DNA from: Alphaproteobacteria bacterium
GTDB taxonomy: Bacteria; Pseudomonadota; Alphaproteobacteria; SHVV01
Length of the DNA stretch: 49,362 nucleotides
Reading direction: 5' to 3'
Assembly (NCBI GenBank): GCA_016869275.1
Contig: VGEO01000016.1
Location: 1-49,362, forward strand
Shown here: positions 1 to 7,671 of the stretch, one piece after another
How the letters are laid out: every line of letters starts with the position of its first letter
Position numbering within the stretch: the first letter of the stretch is position 1
Notes under the pieces: model-generated
Told to the model about the DNA's origin: nothing
Database searches by the model: none
What the model saw: the letters and a program-made list of their open reading frames with translations, nothing else
Made by a program: the position numbers and the translations under genes

Positions 1-471
1 CTCGAGCGGCTGCCCGACCTTCCCGCCGCGGCGCGGCGCCCCGCCGCGGCCGCTTATCTCGACGCCCACGCCGCCGTGCTGGCGCCCGCGGCGCGCGCCG
101 AGATCGCTGCGGCGACGTTCGCCGTCTTGGACGATCCGGCGTTCGGCGTCGTGTTCGGGCCCGGCTCGCGCGCCGAAGTCCCGATCGTCGGCCGGCTCGG
201 CGCCCACGTGGTCGCCGGCCAGATCGATCGTCTCGCGATTGCCGAGCATGCGATCGCGGTCGTCGACTACAAGAGCCAGCGTCCGGCGCCGCGTGACGAG
301 CGCGACGTGGCGCTCGTCTATCTCCGGCAGATGGCGGCCTATCGCGCAGTGCTTAAAAAAATATATCCGGACAAATCAGTCGCTTGCTTCCTGTTATGGA
401 CCGATGGGCCCAAACTCATGCGACTCGCTGATGATAAACTTGACGAAATTGCAACCGGTAACTTCGCTTGA
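1..471 (+). CDS. addA: Double-strand break repair helicase-nuclease AddA, C-terminal part
   Basis: This is the 3' end of a gene whose frame is open from base 1; about 156 residues are visible. AddA is the helicase-nuclease subunit of AddAB, which processes double-strand breaks for RecA recombination. The fragment is the PD-(D/E)XK nuclease domain: a conserved Glu in AEVPIVG, then GQIDRL, the metal-binding VVDYKS with its Asp and Lys, and the helical QMAAY (Q-x3-Y) signature. These are hallmarks of the RecB/AddA nuclease family. The last 40 or so codons are unusually AT-rich for this window, with AAA, ATA and TTA codons. The 5' part and addB would lie to the left. trxA follows on the same strand. 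Confidence 0.88.
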   Translation, partial: LERLPDLPAAARRPAAAAYLDAHAAVLAPAARAEIAAATFAVLDDPAFGVVFGPGSRAEVPIVGRLGAHVVAGQIDRLAIAEHAIAVVDYKSQRPAPRDERDVALVYLRQMAAYRAVLKKIYPDKSVACFLLWTDGPKLMRLADDKLDEIATGNFA

Positions 472-496
472 CGCGGCCGTCGGCCGCCCCAATCAT
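468..496 (+). promoter_or_regulatory. Candidate sigma-70 promoter for trxA
   Basis: TTGACG at 468-473 and AATCAT at 491-496 are separated by 17 bases and would place the transcription start about 48 bases before trxA. The -35 box overlaps the addA stop codon. The match is by eye only. Confidence 0.35.
473..487 (+). terminator. Short GC hairpin directly after addA
   Basis: GCGGCC (473-478) and GGCCGC (482-487) form a perfect 6-bp stem with a GTC loop, starting two bases after the addA stop. There is no T run, so this is at most a weak terminator. It overlaps the candidate trxA promoter spacer. Confidence 0.3.
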
Positions 497-550
497 TAAT
501 CGTCGATTCGCCCGCGCTTCTGCGAGCGGTTCCGGTAAATGAGGTGAGCC

Positions 551-874
551 ATGGCCGTCACACACATCAGCGACGACTCCTTCGAGCAGGACGTGGTCAA
601 CGCTTCGCGCCCGGTGATCGTCGACTATTGGGCGGAATGGTGCGGCCCCTGCCGCCAGATCGCGCCGGCGCTCGAAGAACTGGCGCTCGAACTCAAGGAC
701 CGCGTCACGATCGCCAAGATGAACGTCGATGAGAACCCGCGCACCCCGACCAAATTCGGCGTTCGCGGCATTCCGACGCTGATGCTGTTCAAGAACGGCG
801 AAGTGGCCTCGACCAAGATCGGCGCCATGCCGAAAAGCAAGATCAAGGAATGGATCGAATCGCAAATCGCCTGA
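551..874 (+). CDS. trxA: Thioredoxin
   Basis: A cytoplasmic dithiol-disulfide oxidoreductase of 107 residues, the usual thioredoxin length. The redox site is WCGPC with Cys31 and Cys34, Asp25 is in the buried VDYW strand, and the cis-proline is Pro75 in GIPT. The start at 551 is preceded by a good SD (GAGGTG, 541-546). It lies 80 bases after addA on the same strand and converges on folC, with a strong hairpin between them. The addA-trxA-folC arrangement is usual in alphaproteobacteria. Confidence 0.97.
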   Translation: MAVTHISDDSFEQDVVNASRPVIVDYWAEWCGPCRQIAPALEELALELKDRVTIAKMNVDENPRTPTKFGVRGIPTLMLFKNGEVASTKIGAMPKSKIKEWIESQIA

Positions 875-898
875 CGCGCGTTTCCGTCCTCGGCTTGT

Positions 899-924
899 GA
901 AGCGCCGCGCGACTGCGGCGCTTC
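899..924. terminator. Bidirectional hairpin between trxA and folC
   Basis: GAAGCGCCGC (899-908) pairs perfectly with GCGGCGCTTC (915-924) around a 6-base loop. It sits between two convergent genes and is well placed to end transcription from both sides. There is no long T tract on either strand. Confidence 0.65.
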
Positions 925-929
925 GTCGT

Positions 930-2255
930 TCAAGGGTGCCGGCCGAGCGCGTAAACGGTCGGCGCGAGGTAGAGCGATCCGGTGATGAGGACGCGGGGCG
1001 GCTGCGTCCGCGCCTGGCGCGCACCCAACGCGGCCAGCGCCGCGGCCACGCCGTCAGCGACCCTGGTCCGGGCGCCGCAATCGCGTGCGAGGGCCGCCAC
1101 CGCCGCCGCCGGGGTCGCCGCCGCCGCGCCGGGGATCGGAACCGCGGTGATCGAGGTCGCGATCCGCGCCAGCGGCCTCAAGAAGCCGCGCGCATCCTTG
1201 GTCGAGAGAATGCCGACCACGAGGTGCAATGGCCGCGGCGCTGGGTCGCGCTGCCGCCATGCGGTGAAGGTCGCCGCCAACGCGCGCGCGGCCGCCGGAT
1301 TGTGGCCGCCGTCGTACCAAAGCTCGGCGCCTGCCGGGAGCCCGAGCCCAGCGGGATCGAGCGGCTCGAGCCGGGCCGGCCACGCCGCCCCGGCGATGCC
1401 CTCGGCGATCGCGCTGTCGGCAAGGTCGACGCCGGTCATCGTCTTCAGGCACGCAACCGCCTGTCCGGCGTTGTCGATCTGGTGGATCCCAGCGAGCGCC
1501 GGCGCCGGCAGCGCGAGGGTTTCGTCGCCGACCCGGACGACGATGCCATCGCCGTTCGACCGTGCATACCAGGACGCCAGGCGCGTGCGCTCCCGCCGAT
1601 GGCGGACGAGCGGCGTGCCGAGCGCACGCGCGCGCCGCGCGATCACCGCTTCGCCCACCGCGGTTTGTCGACCGAGGACGGCGGCAACGCCCGGCTTGAG
1701 GATACCGGCTTTCTCGAACGCTATCTTCGAGAGTGTGTTGCCGAGGTAGCTCTTGTGGTCGATCGCGACCGGGGTGATCGCGGTCAAGAGCGGGCGGCGG
1801 ACGACATTGGTGGCATCGAGCCGGCCGCCCAACCCGACCTCGAGCAGCACGACATCGGCCGCCTCGGCGGTAAAAGCGACGAACGCGGCCGCGGTCGTGA
1901 TTTCGAAGAAGGTGATCGGATCCTCGCCGTTCGCGCGCTCGCACGCGGTCAGCACCCGATCGAGCCGGTCGTCGTCGATCGGGCCGTCGACCAGACGGAT
2001 GCGCTCGCCGAAGCGTACGAGGTGCGGCGAGGTATAGACCTGGACCCGGTAGCCGCCGGCACGGAGCGCCGCCGCCATGTAGGCGACGACCGAACCCTTG
2101 CCGTTGGTACCGGCGACGTGGATGACCGGCGCGAGCTTCAGGTCGGGCCGCCCGAGCTTGGCGAGCAAACGCTCGATCCGCCCGAGCGACAGATCGATCG
2201 ACTTCGGGTGAAGCCGGGTCAGCCGTTCGAGGATCGCGTCGGTGCTCGGGGCCAC
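930..2255 (-). CDS. folC: Bifunctional dihydrofolate synthase / folylpolyglutamate synthase
   Basis: FolC adds L-glutamate to dihydropteroate and then extends the polyglutamate tail of folates, using ATP. It is a Mur-ligase-family enzyme. The 441-residue product has the P-loop GTNGKGSV at residues 49-56, the substrate-loop TSPHL, and DHKSYLG followed by EKAGILK, where the carbamylated Lys region lies. A C-terminal ligase domain with YDGGHNP follows. It is the last gene of the leftward run and begins 16 bases after trpA. accD, which commonly separates trpA and folC in this class, is absent. Confidence 0.95.
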   Translation of the reverse strand: MAPSTDAILERLTRLHPKSIDLSLGRIERLLAKLGRPDLKLAPVIHVAGTNGKGSVVAYMAAALRAGGYRVQVYTSPHLVRFGERIRLVDGPIDDDRLDRVLTACERANGEDPITFFEITTAAAFVAFTAEAADVVLLEVGLGGRLDATNVVRRPLLTAITPVAIDHKSYLGNTLSKIAFEKAGILKPGVAAVLGRQTAVGEAVIARRARALGTPLVRHRRERTRLASWYARSNGDGIVVRVGDETLALPAPALAGIHQIDNAGQAVACLKTMTGVDLADSAIAEGIAGAAWPARLEPLDPAGLGLPAGAELWYDGGHNPAAARALAATFTAWRQRDPAPRPLHLVVGILSTKDARGFLRPLARIATSITAVPIPGAAAATPAAAVAALARDCGARTRVADGVAAALAALGARQARTQPPRVLITGSLYLAPTVYALGRHP

Positions 2256-2271
2256 GCGCCGGCCGCGGACG

Positions 2272-3108
2272 CTAGAGCCGGGCGCGGCGGACGCTGGCCG
2301 CGAGGTCGCGGGTCAACGCGAGCATGTCGGGAACGAGCGTCGGCGCCGCTTCGCCGTCGACGCCGAGGCCGGCCGCGACTTTGTTGACCAGCGCGCTTCC
2401 GATCACGACCGCGTCGGCGACCTTGGCGATCGCGGCCGCCTGGTCGGGCGTGCGGATGCCGAAGCCGACGGCGATCGGTAGATCGGTTTGCCGACGGATG
2501 CGTTTGACCTCGCGTGCGATATGCGCGGGATCGCCGGCGCCGGCCCCGGTAATACCCGTGATCGAGACGTAATAAACGAAGCCCGAGGTATTCGAGAGGA
2601 CACGCACCAGGCGTTCGTCGTCGGTTGTCGGCGTCGCCAGGCGGACGAAGCTGACCCCGGCGTGGAGCGCGGGCAAGCATAGCTCGGCGTCTTCCTCGGG
2701 CGGCAGGTCGACCACGATCAGCCCGTCGACCCCGACCGCGATCGCGTCGGCGAGAAATTTGTCGACGCCGTAGAGATAGATCGGATTGTAGTAACCCATC
2801 AGCACGATCGGCGTCGCCTCGTTCCGGGTACGGAAGCGGCGGACGAGATCGAGCGTGAGCTTGAGCGTCGTACCGGCTTTGAGCGCGCGTAGGCTCGCGG
2901 CCTGGATCGCCGGCCCGTCGGCCATCGGATCGGTGAACGGCATGCCGAGCTCGATGATGTCGGCGCCGGCGTCGGGCAATCCGTCGAGGATCGCCGCCGC
3001 CGTAACGAGGTCGGGATCGCCCGCGGTCACGAACGTCACCAGCCCGGCGCGGCCGGCCGCCTTGAGCTCGGCGAAGGTGCGGTCGATTCGGGTGAGCGGT
3101 CGTCTCAT
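2272..3108 (-). CDS. trpA: Tryptophan synthase alpha chain
   Basis: TrpA cleaves indole-3-glycerol phosphate to indole and glyceraldehyde 3-phosphate and passes indole to TrpB through a tunnel. The product is about 278 residues. The catalytic Glu and Asp are in ELGMPF and DPMADGP, and the phosphate-binding glycine segment GFGI is present. Two in-frame ATGs lie close together, at 3108 and 3120. I chose 3108 because homologues begin near [10 protein letters not shown], but 3120 is equally possible. The gene starts 7-19 bases after the trpB stop. The reading frame stays open upstream to 3375 only as an antisense-frame extension inside trpB. Confidence 0.95.
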   Translation of the reverse strand: MRRPLTRIDRTFAELKAAGRAGLVTFVTAGDPDLVTAAAILDGLPDAGADIIELGMPFTDPMADGPAIQAASLRALKAGTTLKLTLDLVRRFRTRNEATPIVLMGYYNPIYLYGVDKFLADAIAVGVDGLIVVDLPPEEDAELCLPALHAGVSFVRLATPTTDDERLVRVLSNTSGFVYYVSITGITGAGAGDPAHIAREVKRIRRQTDLPIAVGFGIRTPDQAAAIAKVADAVVIGSALVNKVAAGLGVDGEAAPTLVPDMLALTRDLAASVRRARL

Positions 3109-3127
3109 CTGCGCAAGCATGACCGGC

Positions 3128-4411
3128 TCACAACGCGACGCCGAGCGCCTTGGCGACGGTGAAGATGTCCTTGTCGCCCCGCCCGCAAATGTTGACGAGC
3201 AGCAGGTGATTCTTCGGCAGTGTGGGCGCGATCCGGAACACATGGGCGAGCGCATGCGCGGGCTCGAGCGCGGGGATGATGCCCTCGAGCTTGGAGCAGC
3301 GCTGGAACGCGTCGAGCGCTTCGTTGTCGGTGGCTGAGACGTAGTCGACGCGCCCCAGGTCATGGAGCCACGCATGTTCGGGACCGATGCCGGGATAATC
3401 GAGCCCGGCCGAGATCGAGTGCGCTTCGGTGATCTGCCCGTCGGCGTCCTGAAGGAGGTAGGTGCGGTTGCCGTGCAGTACGCCCGGCGCGCCGGCGGTG
3501 AGCGACGCGGCGTGCTGGCCGGTTTCGATGCCGTGGCCGGCCGCCTCGACCCCGACCAACCGGACGTCGGGATCGTCGAGAAACGGATAGAACAGGCCCA
3601 TCGCGTTCGATCCGCCGCCGATGCAGGCGACGACCGAATCGGGCAACCGGCCTTCGCGCTCCAGCATCTGGGCGCGCGCCTCGCGCCCGATCACCGACTG
3701 AAAATCGCGCACCATCATCGGGTAGGGATGCGGACCGGCAACGGTACCGATGATGTAGAAGGTGTCGGCGACGTTGGTTACCCAGTCGCGCAGCGCTTCG
3801 TTCATCGCGTCCTTGAGCGTGCGCGAGCCCGACGTGACCGGCCGTACCTCGGCGCCGAGGAGCTTCATCCGGAACACGTTGGGTTGCTGGCGCTCGATAT
3901 CGGTCTCGCCCATGTAGACGACGCACGGGAGATCGAACAACGCGGCGACGGTCGCGGTGGCGACGCCGTGCTGGCCGGCACCGGTCTCGGCGATGATCCG
4001 CTTCTTGCCCATGCGCTTGGCGAGCAAGATCTGGCCGATGCAGTTGTTGATCTTGTGGGCGCCGGTGTGGTTGAGCTCGTCGCGCTTGAAATAGATCTTG
4101 GCGCCGCCGCAGTGCGCAGTCAGGCGGCGGGCGAAGTAAAGCGGGCTCGGTCGGCCGACATAGTCGCGGAAGTACGCCGCCATCTCGGCATGGAATTTGG
4201 GGTCGGCCTTGGCGCGGGAGTAGGCGCGCTCGAGGTCGAGGACGAGCGGCATCAGCGTCTCGGCGACGAAGCGGCCGCCATAGATGCCGAAGTGGCCCTG
4301 CTCGTCGGGGCCGCCGCGATAGGTGTTGGGCCGCGGTGCCGGGGCCGCCTTGCGCGCGGTCTTGCGCGGCGGAATGCGGCGCGTTATCAGGCGCTTTTTT
4401 GCGCGAGCCAT
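3128..4411 (-). CDS. trpB: Tryptophan synthase beta chain
   Basis: TrpB is the PLP enzyme that joins indole and L-serine to make tryptophan in the alpha2beta2 complex. The PLP Lys is in HTGAHKINN and the phosphate-binding loop is GGGSNAMG. The protein has 427 residues, somewhat long because of a basic N-terminal tail of about 30 residues ([12 protein letters not shown]...) before the conserved [11 protein letters not shown]. The start at 4411 has a good purine-rich SD (around 4422-4431) and overlaps the end of trpF by 25 bases, consistent with translational coupling in the trpF-trpB-trpA run. Confidence 0.97.
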   Translation of the reverse strand: MARAKKRLITRRIPPRKTARKAAPAPRPNTYRGGPDEQGHFGIYGGRFVAETLMPLVLDLERAYSRAKADPKFHAEMAAYFRDYVGRPSPLYFARRLTAHCGGAKIYFKRDELNHTGAHKINNCIGQILLAKRMGKKRIIAETGAGQHGVATATVAALFDLPCVVYMGETDIERQQPNVFRMKLLGAEVRPVTSGSRTLKDAMNEALRDWVTNVADTFYIIGTVAGPHPYPMMVRDFQSVIGREARAQMLEREGRLPDSVVACIGGGSNAMGLFYPFLDDPDVRLVGVEAAGHGIETGQHAASLTAGAPGVLHGNRTYLLQDADGQITEAHSISAGLDYPGIGPEHAWLHDLGRVDYVSATDNEALDAFQRCSKLEGIIPALEPAHALAHVFRIAPTLPKNHLLLVNICGRGDKDIFTVAKALGVAL

Positions 4412-5073
4412 GACGGGGTGGCCTTTCCTTCCTGCTTGGCAGCGGCGAGGAACGCGGCGATCCGGCGCGGATCCTTGTGGCCGGGCGCGTCCTCGACCCC
4501 GGACGAAACGTCGACCGCGCCGGCGCCAGACGCCCGGATCGCTTGCACGACGTTGTCGGGATCGAGCCCGCCGGACAGGATCCATGGCAGGCCGACCTCG
4601 CGTCCTTTCAGCATCGCCCAATCGAACGACACCCGGTTGCCGCCCGGCATCGCGCCCTTGAGCGAGGTCGGCGCCTTGCCATCGAACATCAAGCGATCGG
4701 CCGCGGCGCGGTAGGGGACGGCCTGGGCGAGATCGCCGGCCTCGGCGATCCGGATCGCCTTCATCACCGCGACCCCGAAGCGGCGGCGAATCTCGTTCAA
4801 CCGGGCGGGCGATTCATCGCCGTGGAGTTGCAATAGATCGAGCGGCACCGCGGCGAGGATCGTCTCGAGCAACGCATCGTCGGGATCGACCAGTACGCCG
4901 ACGAGCTCGGCGCGGCCGTTGGCGGCGGCGGCGAGCGCGCCCGCCTGTGCCGGCGTCACGTAGCGCGGCGAGCGCGGGTAGAATACGAGTCCGATCATGT
5001 CGGCGCCGGCCGTCAACGCGGCGGTGAGCGCCGCATCCGAGTTGATACCGCAGATCTTGACCGCGATCGCCAT
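4387..5073 (-). CDS. trpF: Phosphoribosylanthranilate isomerase
   Basis: TrpF performs the Amadori rearrangement of phosphoribosylanthranilate to CdRP, the third step of tryptophan synthesis. The 228-residue TIM barrel begins with VKICGI, which carries the catalytic Cys, followed by [10 protein letters not shown]. Later segments LQLHGDE and [10 protein letters not shown] contain the second catalytic Asp region and the phosphate-binding loop. It lies 6 bases after pyrF and overlaps the start of trpB. The enzymes for earlier tryptophan steps (trpE, trpG, trpD, trpC) are not in the window. Confidence 0.96.
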   Translation of the reverse strand: MAIAVKICGINSDAALTAALTAGADMIGLVFYPRSPRYVTPAQAGALAAAANGRAELVGVLVDPDDALLETILAAVPLDLLQLHGDESPARLNEIRRRFGVAVMKAIRIAEAGDLAQAVPYRAAADRLMFDGKAPTSLKGAMPGGNRVSFDWAMLKGREVGLPWILSGGLDPDNVVQAIRASGAGAVDVSSGVEDAPGHKDPRRIAAFLAAAKQEGKATPSWLAQKSA

Positions 5074-5079
5074 GCGCCG

Positions 5080-5847
5080 CTACTGCAGCCGCGGCCCGGC
5101 GGCCGCCGCGATTTCGGCGACCAGGGCGCGTGCGGCGGCGGTCGGATCGGGGGCTTGCGTGATCGGCCGGCCGACGACGAGATAACTCGCCCCGGCCGCG
5201 ATCGCTTCGCCGGCCGAAAGTGTTCGCTTCTGGTCGCCGACCTCCTGCCCGGCGGCGCGAATGCCCGGCACCACCAGGAGAAAATCGGGCCCGCATTGGG
5301 CGCGGAGCGCCGCGACTTCGGTCGGTGCGCACACGACCCCATCCGCGCCGTTCGCGATCGCGACGTCGGCCAGGCGGCGTACCACGTCGCGTGCCGAACC
5401 GGCGAAACCGACTGCCGCCAGATCGCTCTCGTCGAGGCTGGTGAGCGCCGTGACGGCGATGATCTTGGTGCGGCTCTTTTCGGCTTCGCGGACCGCGGCG
5501 ACGGCCGCCTGGATCATGGCGCCGCCGCCGGCAGCGTGAATCGTGAGCAGGACCGGGTCGAGGCGCGCGATCGCGCGGATCGCGCCGGCCACGGTGTTGG
5601 GGATGTCGTGAAGCTTGAGGTCGAGAAAAATCGGCAGGCCGAGCGCCCGCAGCGCGTCGACGCCCTGGGCGCCGTTGGCGAAGAAATACTCGAGGCCGAG
5701 TTTGAGACCGCCGACCGCATCCTTGAGCGTGACTCCGAGCCTGAGCGCCGCGGCGATGCTGGCGGTGTCGGCGGCGCAATAAAGGCGGGCGCGCGCCGCT
5801 TCGGCGGCGCGGACATTGGGCCGGCTGGCGGCGAAAGCGTTGTTCAA
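5080..5847 (-). CDS. pyrF: Orotidine 5'-phosphate decarboxylase
   Basis: PyrF makes UMP from OMP, the last step of de novo pyrimidine synthesis. The barrel is clear: AAD near the N-terminus (the ALD motif of the family), LKLGLEYF, the catalytic LDLKLHDIPNTV with its D-K-D array, VVPGIR, and the phosphate loop VVGRPI. No ATG is available between the upstream gene and the conserved domain. I place the start at TTG 5847, with AAAAGG about 9 bases upstream, giving 255 residues. The frame is open further up to 6111, but that segment lies across the lapA-like gene and looks non-coding. Confidence 0.9.
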   Translation of the reverse strand: MNNAFAASRPNVRAAEAARARLYCAADTASIAAALRLGVTLKDAVGGLKLGLEYFFANGAQGVDALRALGLPIFLDLKLHDIPNTVAGAIRAIARLDPVLLTIHAAGGGAMIQAAVAAVREAEKSRTKIIAVTALTSLDESDLAAVGFAGSARDVVRRLADVAIANGADGVVCAPTEVAALRAQCGPDFLLVVPGIRAAGQEVGDQKRTLSAGEAIAAGASYLVVGRPITQAPDPTAAARALVAEIAAAAGPRLQ

Positions 5848-5953
5848 CGGTAGAAACCTTTTGCGGCGGTTTCGAACGGCGAGCGCCTTATAGCAGATTG
5901 CCCGCAGCGTACTAAGCGGCAATCGCCGCGTGCCGCGCGCGGCGCGGCCGCCG

Positions 5954-6301
5954 TCAGCGCGGGGCGCTGCGGCCGACGATCCGTGCCGGCGGCGGGGCGT
6001 TCGGCGCGGCCGGGCGTGCGGCATCGGCGCGCAGGCTGACCAGTTCTTTTTGGGCGTCGTCGAGGGCGCGGCGGACCTCCCGCGCTTCGCGTCGACGCCG
6101 ACCGCCAGCAAACCACGAAACGACGTAGCCGAGCAGGAGCCCCAAGAACAGGGCCGCGAACGCGACGGCGAACAGCGGCAGCTCGAATGCTGCCGGCAGC
6201 GGGTCGAAATCGAGCCGCGTCAGGTGGCGGTTGGCGACGGCGAACAGGCCGAGGATCAGCGCCGCGGGAACCAAGATCAACCAGTTGAGGAAGCGCCGCA
6301 C
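5954..6301 (-). CDS. LapA-family (DUF1049) small inner-membrane protein
   Basis: A 115-residue protein with two hydrophobic helices (about residues 6-24 and 42-64), then a basic RRRREAREVRR segment and a short helical tail rich in Ala, Pro and Arg. This is the DUF1049/LapA pattern. In gamma-proteobacteria the LapA/LapB pair helps set LPS levels through FtsH and LpxC, but lapB is not beside it here. Its place between ihfB and the trp genes is typical for alphaproteobacteria. The function in this organism is not established. Confidence 0.8.
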   Translation of the reverse strand: MRRFLNWLILVPAALILGLFAVANRHLTRLDFDPLPAAFELPLFAVAFAALFLGLLLGYVVSWFAGGRRRREAREVRRALDDAQKELVSLRADAARPAAPNAPPPARIVGRSAPR

Positions 6302-6360
6302 CGTCGTCCGCTCGCGCTAGAGCCGCGACCGTGGGTCCGGCGGCGGCGCCGCGGGCGACG

Positions 6361-6672
6361 TCACTTCGTCGGATCGCTTGCCGCCGGAGTGCCGGGCTTA
6401 TTCAAGCTCTCGCGCAGCTCCTTGCCGGTCTTGAAAAAAGGAATGTGCTTCTCGGTCACCTGCACCGAGGCGCCGGTGCGGGGGTTGCGGGCGGTCCGCG
6501 CCGGCCGCCGCTTGACCGAGAACGCGCCGAACCCGCGCAACTCGACGCGCTCGCCGCGCGACAACGCCGCCGAAATCTCGTCGAAAATGGTCGTGACGAT
6601 CCGCTCGATGTCGCGTTGGTAAAGATGCGGATTGCGCTCGGCTAAGCGTGCGATGAGTTCGGACTTGACCAT
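6361..6672 (-). CDS. ihfB: Integration host factor subunit beta
   Basis: A histone-like DNA-bending protein of 103 residues. The HU/IHF fold is clear: [11 protein letters not shown] at the N-terminus, the family motif [10 protein letters not shown], and the beta-arm RNPRTG whose proline intercalates into [17 protein letters not shown] closes the domain. The segment [13 protein letters not shown] and the location downstream of rpsA and sppA point to the beta subunit rather than HU. IHF also assists sigma-54 promoters; rpoN is encoded elsewhere in this window. Confidence 0.95.
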   Translation of the reverse strand: MVKSELIARLAERNPHLYQRDIERIVTTIFDEISAALSRGERVELRGFGAFSVKRRPARTARNPRTGASVQVTEKHIPFFKTGKELRESLNKPGTPAASDPTK

Positions 6673-6717
6673 GAGCAGCTCGTCCGCCCCGGGGGCGCGA
6701 GGGCCATCAGCGGCCTT

Positions 6718-7632
6718 CTAAAGGCGGTCAGGTTGCCAGACCGATTTTAGGCCGTCAAGTCTAAGTCTTTCAGAAAACACCATTTTTTTGGCTAGTCCGG
6801 TCAGCCAGTCGAGCGCCGACTCAGGCGCCGAGGGGAGCGAAATCGACTTGGCCGGGAGGGTCGCCGGGATGCCGTGCTGCTCCTCGAGCCAGCGGCGGGC
6901 CTCGCGGGTCGCGCCCAACTCGTCGGCCAGCTTGGCGGCGATCGCCTGGCGCCCGGTATAGACCCGTCCGTCGGCCAACGTCCGCGCCGCCTCGCGCGGC
7001 AGCTGGCGGCGTTCGGCGACCAGATCGACGAACCAGTTGTAGCTGTCGTCGACCAGGCCTTGCACCACGGTGCGCCCTTCGCGGGTCATCGGCTGAAGCG
7101 GCGAGGACGTGTCCTTGAGCGGACCGCTTTTGACCGCGTCGGTGGTGACGCCCAGCTTGTCGAGCAGCCGCGAAATTTCCGCGGTCTCGATCAGGACGCC
7201 GATCGATCCGGTCAACGACGTCTGCCGAATCAGGATGCGGTCGGCCGCAAGCGCGATCAGGTACCCCGCCGAAGTGCCGAGCCCGCCGATCACGGCCACT
7301 ACCGGTTTTTTCTGGCGGACGCGGCCGATCGCCTCGTAGAGCGTTTCGCCGCCATAGGTGGTGCCGCCGGGGCTGTCGATGAAGACGATCAGGGCCTGGG
7401 CCTTGTCGTTGTCGGCGACCGCATCGAGCGCTCGAACCGTGGCTTCGTCGCCGACGATGATCCCGACGATGTCGAGCGAGGCGACGTGGGCGCGCACGAA
7501 CGGCCGCGCCAGGTCCTCGCCGACGACGAGGGCGGCGAGCGCCGCGACCGCGATCACGGCCAGCGTCCGCCACAAGGTGACGCGCCGCTTGAGCCGGCGG
7601 CGATCGAGGATGACGTCGGGATCGAGCGCCAT
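6718..7632 (-). CDS. sppA: Signal peptide peptidase SppA-type serine protease
   Basis: A 304-residue single-domain SppA, the short form. One transmembrane helix at about residues 22-39 anchors it in the inner membrane with the protease domain outside. The catalytic Ser121 is in GTSAGY and the general-base Lys173 is in SGPLKD. They are 52 residues apart, as in the Ser/Lys dyad of Bacillus SppA. TGSIGV follows the Ser. SppA degrades leftover signal peptides. It lies between rpsA and ihfB in the leftward run. Confidence 0.92.
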   Translation of the reverse strand: MALDPDVILDRRRLKRRVTLWRTLAVIAVAALAALVVGEDLARPFVRAHVASLDIVGIIVGDEATVRALDAVADNDKAQALIVFIDSPGGTTYGGETLYEAIGRVRQKKPVVAVIGGLGTSAGYLIALAADRILIRQTSLTGSIGVLIETAEISRLLDKLGVTTDAVKSGPLKDTSSPLQPMTREGRTVVQGLVDDSYNWFVDLVAERRQLPREAARTLADGRVYTGRQAIAAKLADELGATREARRWLEEQHGIPATLPAKSISLPSAPESALDWLTGLAKKMVFSERLRLDGLKSVWQPDRL

Positions 7633-7671
7633 GGGCCGGATCGTCTCAACCGGCGGTCGCCCGCCGAGTCG

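Noticed and set aside
897-2387. 496-codon open frame on the plus strand
   Set aside because: Antisense to folC, which has clear motifs; the composition is Arg/Gly-rich noise.
3109-3375. N-terminal extension of trpA
   Set aside because: Lies inside trpB in another frame and is Ser/Arg-rich without conservation; real starts are 3108 or 3120.
5848-6111. N-terminal extension of pyrF
   Set aside because: Crosses the lapA-like gene and carries no barrel sequence; the domain begins after 5847.
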